Assembly: GCA_945787715.1 (NCBI GenBank)
Contig: CALZJE010000009.1
Location: 1 to 64,000 of the forward strand
Length of the DNA: 64,000 nt
Source: an uncultured Ectothiorhodospiraceae bacterium
Lineage (GTDB): Bacteria; Pseudomonadota; Gammaproteobacteria; S012-40
Direction: 5' to 3'
The position numbers and the translations under genes were made by a program. The notes under the pieces were generated by a model. It ran no database searches and was not told where the DNA came from. It worked only from the letters and a program-made list of their open reading frames with translations. Below, piece after piece: positions 1-11,171 of the stretch (the first letter of the stretch is position 1; every line of letters starts with the position of its first letter).

Positions 1-2
1 TT

Positions 3-112
3 GGAAATAAAGGATATCTGCTGAACTATACTGTTGGCAGCATGGATGCTGCCGTCAAGCTTATAAGGACATATTTACAGCGTGTATAATTCAGCAGGTA
101 TCCTTTAATTCC
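3..112. repeat. Palindromic (MITE-like) element: 29-bp imperfect terminal inverted repeats with an internal hairpin
   Basis: GGAAATAAAGGATATCTGCTGAACTATAC (3-31) versus reverse complement of 84-112 (GGAATTAAAGGATACCTGCTGAATTATAC), 26/29 identical by eye; internal GGCAGC-ATGGAT-GCTGCC hairpin at 36-53. Confidence 0.7.
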
Positions 113-137
113 GATTTATTAATATATGTGAGCTAAG

Positions 138-716
138 ATGGTTAAAGAGCTTCTCAGTGCTGTTGCTATTATACTAACATTTATAGTATTTATACCCTAC
201 ATACGCTCAATCCTGAGAGGAAAAACAAAGCCGCATGTATTTTCCTGGGTGATTTGGGGCTCCACCACATTTGTTGTTTTCCTGGCGCAACTTGCAGATA
301 ATGGAGGAGCTGGTGCCTGGCCAATAGGTGTTTCAGGTATTATCACACTATGTGTGGCGTTCTTGGCATATTTAAAAAAATCAGATAGCTCAATCACCAA
401 AGCAGATTGGCTGTTTTTTATATTAGCAATGACTTCCTTGCCGTTTTGGTATCTAACCTCTGATCCATTATGGGCGGTGATAATATTAACAACAGTAGAC
501 ATAATAGGATTTGGACCAACATTTAGGAAAGCATATAACCACCCGTTTGAGGAACAATTGACGTTTTACGCGATTTTCATAGTACGTAACTCTATCGCTA
601 TTTTAGCATTGGAACAGTATTCACTAACGACTGTTTTATTTCCTGCAGTTACAGCAGTAGCATGTCTATTGTTTATACTGATAACGATATATAGACGGCG
701 GCTGCTGACAACCTAA
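138..716 (+). CDS. Hypothetical multi-spanning membrane protein (PQ-loop/SWEET-like in appearance)
   Basis: 192-aa ORF with several hydrophobic segments; no firm family recognised. Confidence 0.6.
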   Translation: MVKELLSAVAIILTFIVFIPYIRSILRGKTKPHVFSWVIWGSTTFVVFLAQLADNGGAGAWPIGVSGIITLCVAFLAYLKKSDSSITKADWLFFILAMTSLPFWYLTSDPLWAVIILTTVDIIGFGPTFRKAYNHPFEEQLTFYAIFIVRNSIAILALEQYSLTTVLFPAVTAVACLLFILITIYRRRLLTT

Positions 717-896
717 TATCATGACAAAAATTTGGTAGATTTTTTAAATATGGCGATGATTTATTTTGCACACCCTAATTTCCAAATACAACGGGCAGTT
801 AAAAATCTCAATAGTATCATCGATATCAATATAATAATTAGAAAGTAAGGTATCAAGCAATAATATGCATGTGCCGTATAGTTTAGAGGATCATTT

Positions 897-1436
897 GTGA
901 GTATATTGCGTCAGTTTCAATTATTTTCTGAGTACAATCAACTAATGAATCAGCGACTTTATAATGCTGCTTCACAGTTATCTACTGATGATCTTCATAA
1001 AGATAAAGGCGCATTTTTTAAGTCGATTATGGGGACTTTGAACCATATATTGGTCGGCGATGTTGTTTGGTTAAAGAGATTCTCCTCACATCCATCGGCT
1101 GGACATGTTTTATCTCATATATCCAGTTTAGAAAAACCTAAATCACTTGATTCAATTCTCTATGTTGATTTCGAGCAGCTTAGGGAGGAAAGAGTAAAAA
1201 TAGACAAGATAATTATTGAATGGATAAATTCTTTATCTGAAAGTAATATTGAGGGATCAATTTCATATGAAAATATGGCTGGAACCAAATTCAACAAACC
1301 ATTTTCTAGCTTGATAAGTCACTTATTCCTTCATCAAGTTCATCATAGAGGACAAGTCACAACGCTACTTTCACAATCTGGTGTCGATTTTGGTGATACA
1401 GACTTAATTGAGATCATTAATGAAAGCACTACATAA
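897..1436 (+). CDS. DinB family protein
   Basis: 179-aa ORF; N-terminal YNxxMNxRLY, LNHILVGDxxWLKRF and C-terminal HLFLHQVHHRGQVTTLLSQSG typical of DinB/DUF664 fold; start probably GTG at 897. Confidence 0.85.
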   Translation: MSILRQFQLFSEYNQLMNQRLYNAASQLSTDDLHKDKGAFFKSIMGTLNHILVGDVVWLKRFSSHPSAGHVLSHISSLEKPKSLDSILYVDFEQLREERVKIDKIIIEWINSLSESNIEGSISYENMAGTKFNKPFSSLISHLFLHQVHHRGQVTTLLSQSGVDFGDTDLIEIINESTT

Positions 1437-1549
1437 TTAAGCAATAAAAAGTTATCATTCTAATCATGATAACTAACGCATTACCGCGATTAAAACATTT
1501 AATGCTCCTATTATTATGAATCAACAAAATTTAGAATGAGAAATTAAGT

Positions 1550-1882
1550 ATGGCGTGGGTTTATTTAATAGTAGCTGGTTTGTTTGAATGCGGGTGGGCA
1601 ATTGGCCTCAAATACACTGATGGCTTTACAAAACTGATTCCATCACTACTAACTATCTCAGCGATGGCCATTAGTTTTCTGTTGTTATCAATCGCCATGA
1701 AAACAATTCCCGTGGGTACGGTATATGCTGTATGGACAGGTATTGGTATTATAGGAGTCGCTGCACTTGGCATGCTTCTATTGGGTGAATCTCGGGATAT
1801 TATGAAAATAGTTTGCTTACTTCTCATTGTGTCCGGAATAGTAGGTCTCAAGCTGCTTTCATCCTCACCAGGGAATTCTTAA
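1550..1882 (+). CDS. sugE: SMR family guanidinium/quaternary ammonium exporter (SugE/Gdx)
   Basis: 110-aa; [27 protein letters not shown]...[26 protein letters not shown] is characteristic of SugE. Confidence 0.92.
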   Translation: MAWVYLIVAGLFECGWAIGLKYTDGFTKLIPSLLTISAMAISFLLLSIAMKTIPVGTVYAVWTGIGIIGVAALGMLLLGESRDIMKIVCLLLIVSGIVGLKLLSSSPGNS

Positions 1883-1919
1883 AAATCACATTAAGTCCGC
1901 TCACTGCTTTTGCGCTGAA

Positions 1920-2501
1920 ATGGAATATAGCTTTCCACAAAAATCAAATTTGCATAAGTTTTTCAACAGCGTGTTTATAACGTCTTTAAATATGAGAATC
2001 ATCGAATTTAAACAAGAAGATAATTGGATTGAAAAATTCGCTGATGAATCCAATCAGCTCAAGATGAAACTCGGCGACGTAGTTATTAAGATACACCACA
2101 TTGGTAGCACAGCTATCCCAGGAAATTTTGCAAAACCAACAATTGACATAATATTGGAAGTAAATTATATCGTAGACCTAGATGTAAAAGCAGCAATACT
2201 TAAGCAACTAAGGTATAAAGCTAAAGGTGAATTTGGTATAACTGGTCGGCGATATTTTCAAAAAGGCGGCGATATCCGGACACATCATATGCACGCGTTT
2301 GCATCTGGAAGCAAAGAAATCGCTCGCCTTCTTTTTTTCCGTGACTATCTTCGCGCTCATAAATTCAAGGCTAGTGAATATGAAACTCTCAAACTTAGCT
2401 TAGCGACGAAATTTAAATTTTCATCCGAAGAGTATACTCAAGGTAAAAAGGAACTCATTGAAAAATTAGAAAATGAAGCACTTGTTTGGGCCAACAGTTA
2501 A
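1920..2501 (+). CDS. GrpB family protein (UPF0157)
   Basis: IHHIGSTAIPG...KPTIDIILEV, HHMHAF, FRDYLRAH motifs; the real start may be the internal Met at 1992. Confidence 0.85.
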   Translation: MEYSFPQKSNLHKFFNSVFITSLNMRIIEFKQEDNWIEKFADESNQLKMKLGDVVIKIHHIGSTAIPGNFAKPTIDIILEVNYIVDLDVKAAILKQLRYKAKGEFGITGRRYFQKGGDIRTHHMHAFASGSKEIARLLFFRDYLRAHKFKASEYETLKLSLATKFKFSSEEYTQGKKELIEKLENEALVWANS

Positions 2502-2582
2502 TCAAATTATCGTAGTTCGAGCCTCAATAATAGCTACAGTTTGAGTTTGCTTTAATGCAGCACGAAGTACTACAAGGTTGAT

Positions 2583-3041
2583 TTATTCATTACTCAATTG
2601 ATGTACATCAGCTCTTTTTTCCCATCGAGAGAAGTGGCCATTTGTTGTTTCAATTGAGGTAACAACCCAACTGGAATTTGGACTCAACCATTGGAAATAA
2701 GCTGCTTTTTCCGCAACCTGTTCACCAAAATCTTGATCAGGAATATGGATTTTTAATTCATTTAACACCGTTTGAAAACTATCAGGCATTTTGGGGGATT
2801 TTGGCAAATACTCTTCGTTGGTTTGTAGCACAATTACCTTTACTCTTTCCCGTGTTTTTTTATCTTCATGCTCCTGCTGATAAAGCACGGAAATTTGCTT
2901 TGGCGTATTAAAAGTATAATCTTCCAGCATGCGTTCAACTTTGTCCGCTTTGGTTAATAAATGTTCGGGTTTCTCTCGCGTATCGACAGCAACAATAAAC
3001 ACCAAAATACCGATAATAATTGTAAAAAGCAGCATTTTCAT
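2583..3041 (-). CDS. Hypothetical protein with N-terminal TM/signal anchor
   Basis: 152-aa ORF with hydrophobic N-terminus, no recognised family. Confidence 0.55.
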   Translation of the reverse strand: MKMLLFTIIIGILVFIVAVDTREKPEHLLTKADKVERMLEDYTFNTPKQISVLYQQEHEDKKTRERVKVIVLQTNEEYLPKSPKMPDSFQTVLNELKIHIPDQDFGEQVAEKAAYFQWLSPNSSWVVTSIETTNGHFSRWEKRADVHQLSNE

Positions 3042-3401
3042 TGTATGAACTCTTAAACCTCAATCAAAAATCTATAAATTAGTTAGCGTAAACTCTAATA
3101 GGTGGAAGTAATTCTAATCAAAGAACAATCATAATTCACCCAGCCTATTATTACTCTATTGCAATTGAAACTTGCTAGTATTCTCAAACATTAAGTAGCG
3201 CGTCAGGCTTTCAGCTCTCATTCTACTAACGTTTACACCTCATAACCTAGAAAAATCAGTTGAACGGCGATTTCTAGCAATTTGTTTTTATAAAAATTCA
3301 GAAAGTTTCTATAAAAAGTTTCTTAACAATACCACATTCTGGTAACTTACTTTCTAGACAACCACATACCTATCCTTTTAAATACTTGAATTATCCAACT
3401 T

Positions 3402-3863
3402 GTGCAAGATGCAAATATGAACTTACAGACGCGAAATGGTATTAACCTAGATAAGGAGTGGTTGTATACACTTTATTGCACAACAATGAAAACTTATGTT
3501 GAAAAAACCTGGGGTTGGGACGAAGATTTCCAAAAAAATGCGTTTGAAACTCATTTACTGCCAGAAAGATTCCATATTGTTATGAAGTCGAGTATCGACG
3601 TTGGTGCTTATTTAATTTATGACAAAGGTGATCATGTGTGGCTCGAAATGTTACTAATAAATCCAGAGATGCAAAATCAGGGGATTGGTTCCTGGATAAT
3701 ACACAAGCTACAGAATAAATCAAAAGAAGCAAATAAACCTTTACAATTAAGTGTCATAAAGGTCAATCCTGTGCAATCATTTTATGATGGTCTGGGATTT
3801 TCTATTTATGATGAAGACGACTCATTTTATTATATGGAATGGACTCAAAAAACACAGTGCTGA
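3402..3863 (+). CDS. GNAT family N-acetyltransferase
   Basis: LEMLLINPEMQNQGIGSWIIHKLQNKSKE acetyl-CoA binding motif and ...NPVQSFYDGLGF. Confidence 0.88.
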   Translation: MQDANMNLQTRNGINLDKEWLYTLYCTTMKTYVEKTWGWDEDFQKNAFETHLLPERFHIVMKSSIDVGAYLIYDKGDHVWLEMLLINPEMQNQGIGSWIIHKLQNKSKEANKPLQLSVIKVNPVQSFYDGLGFSIYDEDDSFYYMEWTQKTQC

Positions 3864-3905
3864 ATTAGATTAATACGATCAGTAACACGTTTAAACTTAA
3901 AATCA

Positions 3906-3942
3906 TAAAAAAGAAACCCACAATTAAGTGGGCTTTTTTTAT
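3906..3942. terminator. Rho-independent terminator, probably bidirectional between the GNAT gene and parC
   Basis: CCCAC-AATTAA-GTGGG stem flanked by A-rich 5' and T-rich 3' runs. Confidence 0.75.
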
Positions 3943-3962
3943 TTCATGAACTTCATTGTCGT

Positions 3963-6227
3963 TTAAAACAAATCATCTCGTTCTTCTGAAAGAAAATCTA
4001 GTTTTTGAAATCCTCTTGGTAATTTCAAACCACGCTTACCACGCTCATTGAGATAATGATCAAGCTCTTTTCCTTTCAGAACTTTTGTTTTATTACCCGC
4101 ATGTAAAACAAGACGAGACTCCAGCCCCAAGACAACCATTGATCTAACATATTCTTCACCAGTTTCAAACTTAGCAGAAGTAATATTAATAAGTTTGACG
4201 CCTTTGCCTTTAGCTAGCAGTGGAAGCTCTGCGATTGAGAACACCAATAAATAGCCTGTATTTGTAGCTACAGCAAGCCATTCGTTTTCTGGATCAATCA
4301 CTCTGAGAGGCTGTTGGACCTTTCCACCCTTGGAAACAGTTATTGCTGCCTTACCTGCCTTGTTCTTAGTGTAGAGATCACTACATTTTGTCACAAAACC
4401 AAAACCAGCATTGCTTGATAATAAATAAGTATCGTTATCATCACCAGCAATTACACCGCAAAAATTTGAACCGCTGGTCGGTTTCAATCGACCACTTAAA
4501 GGTTCGCCATGACTTCTGGCTGAGGGAAATCCATGGCCAGGCAAACTGTAACTCCGACCAGTTGAATCAATAAAAATGACATTCTGATTCGTTTTCGCCT
4601 TGGCAGTGGCGAGAAATTTATCACCAGATTTGAAGCTCAGAGTATTCACGTCGAGGTCGTGACCTTTACCAGCTCGCACCCAGCCTTTTTCTGACAGTAT
4701 GACGGTAATAGGCTCTGATGGTAATAAAGCCGAAGGATCAAGCGCTTGAGCCGCTTCTCGTGCAATGATTGGTGAACGGCGATCATCACCAAATTCCTTG
4801 GCATCAGCTTGAATCTCTTTTTTCACCAATGTTTTCAGGCGTCGCTCGCTACCTAATATTTTTTCCAATTGATCGCGTTCAGCAGCAAGCTCATCCTGCT
4901 CACTCCTAATTTTCATCTCTTCCAGTTTTGCCAAATGGCGTAACTTTATTTCAAGAATCGCCTCAGCTTGTTCATCTGAAAGACTAAAGCGCTTCATCAA
5001 AACAGATTTTGGCTCATCTTCAGTTCGAATAATATGAATCACTTCATCAATATTCAAATAAGCGATAAGTAAACCATCGAGAATATGTAAACGTTTTAAA
5101 ACTTTATCAAGTCTATATTGCAACCGCTTACGAACCGTTTCAACACGGAAAGACAACCAATCAACCAATATTGTTCTTAGATCACGAACTTTAGGCCGCC
5201 CATCAATCCCGATCATGTTGAGATTAACTCGGAATGATTTTTCAAGATCCGTAGTGGCAAAGAGATGCGCCATTAAACCTTCGACCTCAACACGATTCGA
5301 TCTAGGTGTGATCACTAATCGTATCGGATTTTCATGATCAGATTCATCCCGCAAGTCTTCAACCATAGGCAGCTTTTTCGCCGTCATTTGTGCGGCTATC
5401 TGTTCAAGAATTTTGTTTCCTGATGTTTGGTATGGCAGTGCGGTAAGAATAATATCACCGTCTTCAATTTCGTATTTTGCACGCATACGAACACTACCAT
5501 TACCCTTGCGGTACATCTCTCGGATTTCGCTCTTAGAACTGATAATTTCTGCATCAGTCGGGTAATCAGGACCTTTGACTATATCGCAAATCTCATCAAA
5601 GTCAGCACTCGGATTATCCAATAGATGAATACAAGCTTCGGCAACTTCATTCAAATTATGTGGCGGAATATCGGTGGCCATACCCACTGCAATACCTTGA
5701 GCACCATTAAGTAGTACCACAGGTAGTCTTGCTGGCAGTATTTTTGGTTCTTCGAGTGTCCCATCAAAATTTGGAATCCAGTCAACAGTCCCCTGATCAA
5801 CTTCAGTCAAGAGAACTTGTGCGAATTTGGCAAGCTTTGCTTCTGTATAACGCATGGCTGCAAATGACTTAGGATCATCAGTCGAGCCCCAGTTCCCTTG
5901 CCCATCCACTAATGGATAACGAAAAGAGAACGGCTGTGCCATATGCACCATAGCTTCATAACACGCAGAATCACCATGTGGATGAAACTTACCCAACACA
6001 TCACCGATTGTTCGTGCAGATTTTTTAAATTTTGCCGTTGAGCGTAAACCCAGTTCGGACATCGCATAAATAATTCTACGTTGTACTGGTTTTAATCCAT
6101 CACCCAGATGCGGTAATGCACGATCAAGAATAACGTACATGGAGTAATCCAGATACGCTTTTTCTGTGTATTGATGTAACGGTTGTCTTTCAATCCCGTC
6201 TTCTGTTATTTCTATATCGTTACTCAT
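3963..6227 (-). CDS. parC: DNA topoisomerase IV subunit A
   Basis: 754-aa; [63 protein letters not shown]; adjacent to parE. Confidence 0.97.
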   Translation of the reverse strand: MSNDIEITEDGIERQPLHQYTEKAYLDYSMYVILDRALPHLGDGLKPVQRRIIYAMSELGLRSTAKFKKSARTIGDVLGKFHPHGDSACYEAMVHMAQPFSFRYPLVDGQGNWGSTDDPKSFAAMRYTEAKLAKFAQVLLTEVDQGTVDWIPNFDGTLEEPKILPARLPVVLLNGAQGIAVGMATDIPPHNLNEVAEACIHLLDNPSADFDEICDIVKGPDYPTDAEIISSKSEIREMYRKGNGSVRMRAKYEIEDGDIILTALPYQTSGNKILEQIAAQMTAKKLPMVEDLRDESDHENPIRLVITPRSNRVEVEGLMAHLFATTDLEKSFRVNLNMIGIDGRPKVRDLRTILVDWLSFRVETVRKRLQYRLDKVLKRLHILDGLLIAYLNIDEVIHIIRTEDEPKSVLMKRFSLSDEQAEAILEIKLRHLAKLEEMKIRSEQDELAAERDQLEKILGSERRLKTLVKKEIQADAKEFGDDRRSPIIAREAAQALDPSALLPSEPITVILSEKGWVRAGKGHDLDVNTLSFKSGDKFLATAKAKTNQNVIFIDSTGRSYSLPGHGFPSARSHGEPLSGRLKPTSGSNFCGVIAGDDNDTYLLSSNAGFGFVTKCSDLYTKNKAGKAAITVSKGGKVQQPLRVIDPENEWLAVATNTGYLLVFSIAELPLLAKGKGVKLINITSAKFETGEEYVRSMVVLGLESRLVLHAGNKTKVLKGKELDHYLNERGKRGLKLPRGFQKLDFLSEERDDLF

Positions 6228-6244
6228 ATGCTACTTATTCTATA

Positions 6245-8128
6245 TTAAGTTTCTGCTAAATCGCCTTTACTTTCCAACCAGGTTTTTCGATCACTTGCCC
6301 GTTTTTTTGCAAGTAACATATCCATCGTTTCATTTGTTGCGTCATCTGCCTCAATCATTAGCTGAATAAGTCGACGAGTATCTGGATTCATTGTGGTTTC
6401 ACGCAATTGTAGAGGATTCATTTCACCCAAGCCTTTAAAGCGTTGCACATTGGGTTTACCGCGAATTTTTTCTGCCACTATTCGATCAAGCACACCTTTC
6501 TTTTCACTTTCATCCAGTGCGTAAAAAACCTGTTTACCAACATCAATTCGATACAAAGGAGGCGCGGCAACATATACATGACCTGCGGCAACCAATGGTT
6601 GGAAGTGTTTGACAAATAGCGCACACAATAGTGTAGCGATATGAGCTCCGTCAGAATCAGCATCGGCAAGTATACAAACTTTACCGTAACGTAAACCATT
6701 AAGGTTATCAGAGCCAGGATCAACCCCAATTGCTACTGCAATATCGTGAACCTCTTGAGACCCGAGAACTTGTTGAGAATCTACTTCCCAGGTGTTTAAT
6801 ATCTTGCCGCGTAACGGCATTACTGCTTGATTTGATCTATCACGTGCTTGTTTGGCAGAACCACCCGCTGAATCCCCTTCCACTAGGAAGAGTTCACTAC
6901 GGTGCGAATCTTGCGAAGAACAATCAGCCAATTTACCAGGCAGCGCAGGCCCTGAGGTGACCTTTTTACGAACAACTTTCTTCGCATCCCGCAAACGTTG
7001 TTGCGCATTGGAAATTGCCAATTCTGCAATCTTTTCACCGACATCAGCATTTTCACCAAGCCACAAACTAAACGCATCTTTAACAACACCTGTGACGAAT
7101 GTTGCGCATTCACGGGATGACAATCGTTCTTTAGTCTGCCCTGAAAACTGCGGATCAGCCAATTTGACGGATAAAATATAACTACAACGATCCCAAACAT
7201 CTTCAGGTGAAATTTTTACACCTCGGGGTAATAAACTCCGGAAGTCACAAAAATCGCGAATGGCCTCGGTTAACCCAGTTCGTAAACCGTTAACATGTGT
7301 ACCACCTTGCGCGGTAGGAATTAGATTCACATAACTTTCAGTGACCATGTCACCTTCTGGCAGCCAGACAACCGCCCACTCTGCCGCTTCGGTATTTCCA
7401 CTGATCGCTTCTGTAAATGGCGACTCTGGTAAGGTTTCGATATTACCCAACTCATCGCGAAGATAAGCACGTAATCCATCTTCATAAAACCATTCGAAAC
7501 TTTCTCCGGTTTTTTCGACATCGAATTTAACGCGCAAACCTGCACACATTACTGCTTTAGCGCGTAAAACATGTTTTAGCTGCGTAACAGAGAAATTGGG
7601 AGAGTCGAAATAACTACTATCTGGCCAAAAACGAAGACGCGTGCCTGTCTCTTTTTTAGCAACCTTGCCAATAACTTTTAGATTTTTTGTCTTTGCACCA
7701 TCGGCAAAAGTCATGTAATGCTCTTGCCCGCCACGCTTCACCCACACTTCCAGTTTTGTTGAAAGTGCGTTTACAACTGAGACACCCACGCCATGGAGGC
7801 CACCTGAAAACTCATAGTTATCATTAGTGAATTTTCCACCTGCATGAAGTTTAGTCATAATGACTTCAATACCGGGAATTTTTTCTCGTGGATGAATATC
7901 CACCGGCATACCGCGACCATCATCGCGAACTTCCAGTGAATTATCTTTATACAACGTGACACGGATCTCTGTAGCGTGACCTGCCATCGCTTCATCGACA
8001 CTGTTATCGATGACTTCTTGACCTAAATGATTAGGCCGAGTGGTGTCGGTGTACATACCAGGTCGTTTACGGACTGGCTCAAGTCCTGTAAGGACTTCAA
8101 TATCTGATGCGTTGTAGGTTTTTGCCAT
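6245..8128 (-). CDS. parE: DNA topoisomerase IV subunit B
   Basis: 627-aa; GLEPVRKRPGMYTDT, GGLHGVGVSVVNALS, LVEGDSAGGSAKQARDR, QRFKGLGEMNPLQL. Confidence 0.97.
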   Translation of the reverse strand: MAKTYNASDIEVLTGLEPVRKRPGMYTDTTRPNHLGQEVIDNSVDEAMAGHATEIRVTLYKDNSLEVRDDGRGMPVDIHPREKIPGIEVIMTKLHAGGKFTNDNYEFSGGLHGVGVSVVNALSTKLEVWVKRGGQEHYMTFADGAKTKNLKVIGKVAKKETGTRLRFWPDSSYFDSPNFSVTQLKHVLRAKAVMCAGLRVKFDVEKTGESFEWFYEDGLRAYLRDELGNIETLPESPFTEAISGNTEAAEWAVVWLPEGDMVTESYVNLIPTAQGGTHVNGLRTGLTEAIRDFCDFRSLLPRGVKISPEDVWDRCSYILSVKLADPQFSGQTKERLSSRECATFVTGVVKDAFSLWLGENADVGEKIAELAISNAQQRLRDAKKVVRKKVTSGPALPGKLADCSSQDSHRSELFLVEGDSAGGSAKQARDRSNQAVMPLRGKILNTWEVDSQQVLGSQEVHDIAVAIGVDPGSDNLNGLRYGKVCILADADSDGAHIATLLCALFVKHFQPLVAAGHVYVAAPPLYRIDVGKQVFYALDESEKKGVLDRIVAEKIRGKPNVQRFKGLGEMNPLQLRETTMNPDTRRLIQLMIEADDATNETMDMLLAKKRASDRKTWLESKGDLAET

Positions 8129-8471
8129 ATTATATTTCGTAGACGTTTACCGGGAGTTGAATCGTACTGTTACTATCCACCATCTTCAAGTCAAATTGAT
8201 ACCAATATTTCATATTTAGCTCATTTATTGATCGATAACAAATAAATCAATAGTTTTAGGGTGAGAACAATAAATACTTAGAAATCCTTCGTTTATCAAA
8301 TAAGGGATGAAAATAGTTTAGTAAACATGACAATTAAGCCAGAATTGCTAAAAATATGCCGTCTAATAATTAGATTATTTTTTACTCGTTTTTTTTATTC
8401 GTGATGTGATAAAAAGAAGCGACATTAGAGCGGGTAGGTAATAAAAGATTCCATTCACAGCGCTTTTGCTA

Positions 8472-9632
8472 TTATTTGAGATATGATGCTAAACGAGACA
8501 CGCCTAATTCCAACTGCTCCATTGAGCGCGTGTACGCAAAGCGGACATGCTCTTGGGCCAAATGCTTGCCAAAATCAATCCCTGGCGTTATAGCCACATT
8601 GATGTTTTCCAATAAGTCTTCTGCTAATTGAAAGCTGTTGCTGCTAAACCTGGCGCTATTCGCATAAAGATAAAAAGCCCCCTGTGGTTTACCTTTCATA
8701 CCGAAACCTAAATCATTTAATGCGTGATAAAGATAATCTCTACGCTCTTTAAACTCCTTTCGATAGGATTCTAGAATATCGAGTGTCGCAGGCTGAAAAG
8801 CTTCTAAAGCAGCATGCTGAGCAACAGTTGGTGCTGCAAGAAATATATTCTGTGCCAGACGATCAATGCTGTCGATAAACTCCGCAGGCGCAACCAGCCA
8901 ACCAACACGCCATCCTGTCATGCAAAAATATTTTGAAAAGCTATTAATGATGAAAACATTCTCACATCTACCAACAAATGATTTCACATCTTCGTCATAA
9001 ACAAGTCCATGGTAAATTTCATCGAGAATCAAATAAGCATTTTTTTGTTCTGCAAAAGCAGCAATATCATCCAATGTTTTAGTGTCAATTAACACACCCG
9101 TAGGATTAGACGGAGATGCGAGCATGATTGCCCGCGTATTATTTGTCCATTTGTTTTTTACATCATCAAGTGTGATCTCATAGTTATTTTGCTCATCAAG
9201 CTCAATAAATGTCGGTATCCCCCCGGCAATTTGAACAAAGTGTTTATTACAGGGATAACCAGGATCAGTTAAAATAACTTCATCACCGGGATTAATGACA
9301 ACACCACAAACCAATTGCAGTGCGCTCGAGGAGCCCGGAGCAACAACGATCCGGTTTTTATCAACATCAATACCATCGTTTGATTTATAAAAATTAGCAA
9401 TAGCTACGCGAAGCTCATTAAGCCCTAAAGCTGGTGTGTAATGAGTATATCCTTTATCAAGCGCATTAATTCCTGCCATTACAATAGGTGCTGGTGTATC
9501 AAAATCTGGCTCACCTATCTCCATATGAACAACTATTTTGCCTTGCGCTTCCAACTCTTTTGCACGAGCTAGCAGCTTCATCACATGAAACGGTGCGATA
9601 TGCTCCATCCGTGTAGCTATTGAATGCTTCAT
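8472..9632 (-). CDS. Pyridoxal-phosphate-dependent aminotransferase class I/II
   Basis: SNPTGVLIDTKTL, IINSFSKYFCMTGWRVGWLVAP PLP-lysine motif; overlaps the upstream HAD gene by 4 nt (ATGA-type). Confidence 0.9.
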   Translation of the reverse strand: MKHSIATRMEHIAPFHVMKLLARAKELEAQGKIVVHMEIGEPDFDTPAPIVMAGINALDKGYTHYTPALGLNELRVAIANFYKSNDGIDVDKNRIVVAPGSSSALQLVCGVVINPGDEVILTDPGYPCNKHFVQIAGGIPTFIELDEQNNYEITLDDVKNKWTNNTRAIMLASPSNPTGVLIDTKTLDDIAAFAEQKNAYLILDEIYHGLVYDEDVKSFVGRCENVFIINSFSKYFCMTGWRVGWLVAPAEFIDSIDRLAQNIFLAAPTVAQHAALEAFQPATLDILESYRKEFKERRDYLYHALNDLGFGMKGKPQGAFYLYANSARFSSNSFQLAEDLLENINVAITPGIDFGKHLAQEHVRFAYTRSMEQLELGVSRLASYLK

Positions 9633-10387
9633 GCTTTCACAAAATCCTTATGTAATTTTTTAATCGTTTCAATATCAATATATTCAGGAATATCTGCTTC
9701 CCCTTCAATTATCTTGCAAGGGACATCAGGATCACCCAATTGATCTACAACCAACATTGCACCTTCGAATTTATCGTTTTCAGTATAGTTATTAACAGTG
9801 ATTAATGTCGGTATGTTAATACAAGTCGCTGCAACAACACCGTTGTAAGAATCTTCAAGTGCAATACATTCTTGTGCTTTTAAATTCATTTTCCCCAATA
9901 CATATTCATAGACATCGGGTTTTGGCTTTTTGATAGGCACTACATCAGCTGCGGCAATCACATCAAACCAATCCAGAGCATCATCACCCATAGTTGCAGT
10001 AACCAGGTTATTAACGTTGCCAGGGCTTGTTGTAGTTGCAATTGCAATTCGTATGTTTGCTTTTTTTGCCTCATCAATAATTCGAGAGATACCAGCTCGT
10101 AGAGGAATAAGCTTTTGCTTGACCAAGCTTTGATAACGCTCATTTTTTGACTCATGTAACTTCACAACAAGATCTTGCTTGATTTCTTCATTTAAAAAAT
10201 CATTAACGTAATAACGAATGCGCTCTTTCCCGCCAGTGACTTTTAACAGTTTTGTATATAACTCAACAGTCCAATCCCAATTCAGCCCTTCTTGTTGAAA
10301 GGCATAATTGAAAGCCTGACGATGGGCCTCTTCTGTATTTGCTAAAGTCCCGTCTACATCAAATATAATTGCTTTTAATTCTGTCAT
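9629..10387 (-). CDS. HAD-superfamily hydrolase (CbbY/phosphoglycolate phosphatase-like)
   Basis: IIFDVDGTLANTEEAHRQAFN, KKPKPDVYEYVL, ALEDSYNGVVAA. Confidence 0.88.
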   Translation of the reverse strand: MTELKAIIFDVDGTLANTEEAHRQAFNYAFQQEGLNWDWTVELYTKLLKVTGGKERIRYYVNDFLNEEIKQDLVVKLHESKNERYQSLVKQKLIPLRAGISRIIDEAKKANIRIAIATTTSPGNVNNLVTATMGDDALDWFDVIAAADVVPIKKPKPDVYEYVLGKMNLKAQECIALEDSYNGVVAATCINIPTLITVNNYTENDKFEGAMLVVDQLGDPDVPCKIIEGEADIPEYIDIETIKKLHKDFVKA

Positions 10388-10647
10388 TCTATTAAACCTA
10401 TAATGAAAACTTTCTATAAATATTCAACTACTCAACACCAACAATTTTTCAATTATTGGGGCCTTCTCTACATAAATATTTTACACGAATATTCGTTTGT
10501 AATATCAATCTTTAATCATGTAAGTAATATATTAAAGGAACAATGTCAAAAGTTCGCTAATTAGCCAGAATATTTTATTGCGAGCATAGATAAATTCTGG
10601 TAAAAAGTCCTGTCCTTACGGATTCCGGCACTTATGGGAGACAATAC

Positions 10648-11091
10648 ATGGCCTCAACAAACAACCAGGCTGACAACAGTTTTAAAAATGACTTTACACC
10701 TTATACTGAAAAGAAAGGTGAGGAGTACATGAATGAAGATCAAGTAGAACACTTCAGAAAGATACTCAACGCTTGGAAAAAAGGCCTTATGGAAGAAGTA
10801 GACCGCACTGTGCACCATATGCAAGATGAGGCTGCTAATTTTCCTGATCCAAATGATCGTGCAACACAAGAGTCTGAATTCGCAATGGAGCTGAGGGCTC
10901 GTGATCGGGAACGAAAGTTAATTAAAAAAATAGACGAATCATTGGCTGAGCTAGACGAAGGCGAATATGGATATTGTCGTCAATGCGGCATCGATATAGG
11001 CATTCGCCGTTTGGAAGCTCGCCCAACTGCTACATTATGCATCGATTGTAAAACGCTAGACGAAATAAAGGAAAAACATATTGGTCGCTAG
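10648..11091 (+). CDS. dksA: RNA polymerase-binding transcription factor DksA
   Basis: [30 protein letters not shown]...[34 protein letters not shown] with 4-Cys zinc finger. Confidence 0.97.
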   Translation: MASTNNQADNSFKNDFTPYTEKKGEEYMNEDQVEHFRKILNAWKKGLMEEVDRTVHHMQDEAANFPDPNDRATQESEFAMELRARDRERKLIKKIDESLAELDEGEYGYCRQCGIDIGIRRLEARPTATLCIDCKTLDEIKEKHIGR

Positions 11092-11110
11092 CCACAAATG
11101 ATTAACAAAC

Positions 11111-11140
11111 AAAAAAGGAACCTTGCTGGTTCCTTTTTTT
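11111..11140 (+). terminator. Rho-independent terminator downstream of dksA
   Basis: AAAAAAGGAACC-TTGCT-GGTTCCTTTTTTT. Confidence 0.88.
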
Positions 11141-11171
11141 ATAAACGCTAAAAAATATCAATTAATGGATA

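Noticed and set aside
1437-1549. Guanidine riboswitch (ykkC / mini-ykkC) upstream of sugE
   Set aside because: Only one simple hairpin (GTTATCA/TGATAAC) and no ACGR loops or ykkC-like conserved segments seen.
6852-7181. Long antisense ORFs inside parE, parC, hom, htpG, glrK and others
   Set aside because: They overlap strongly supported conserved genes on the opposite strand and show no independent coding evidence.
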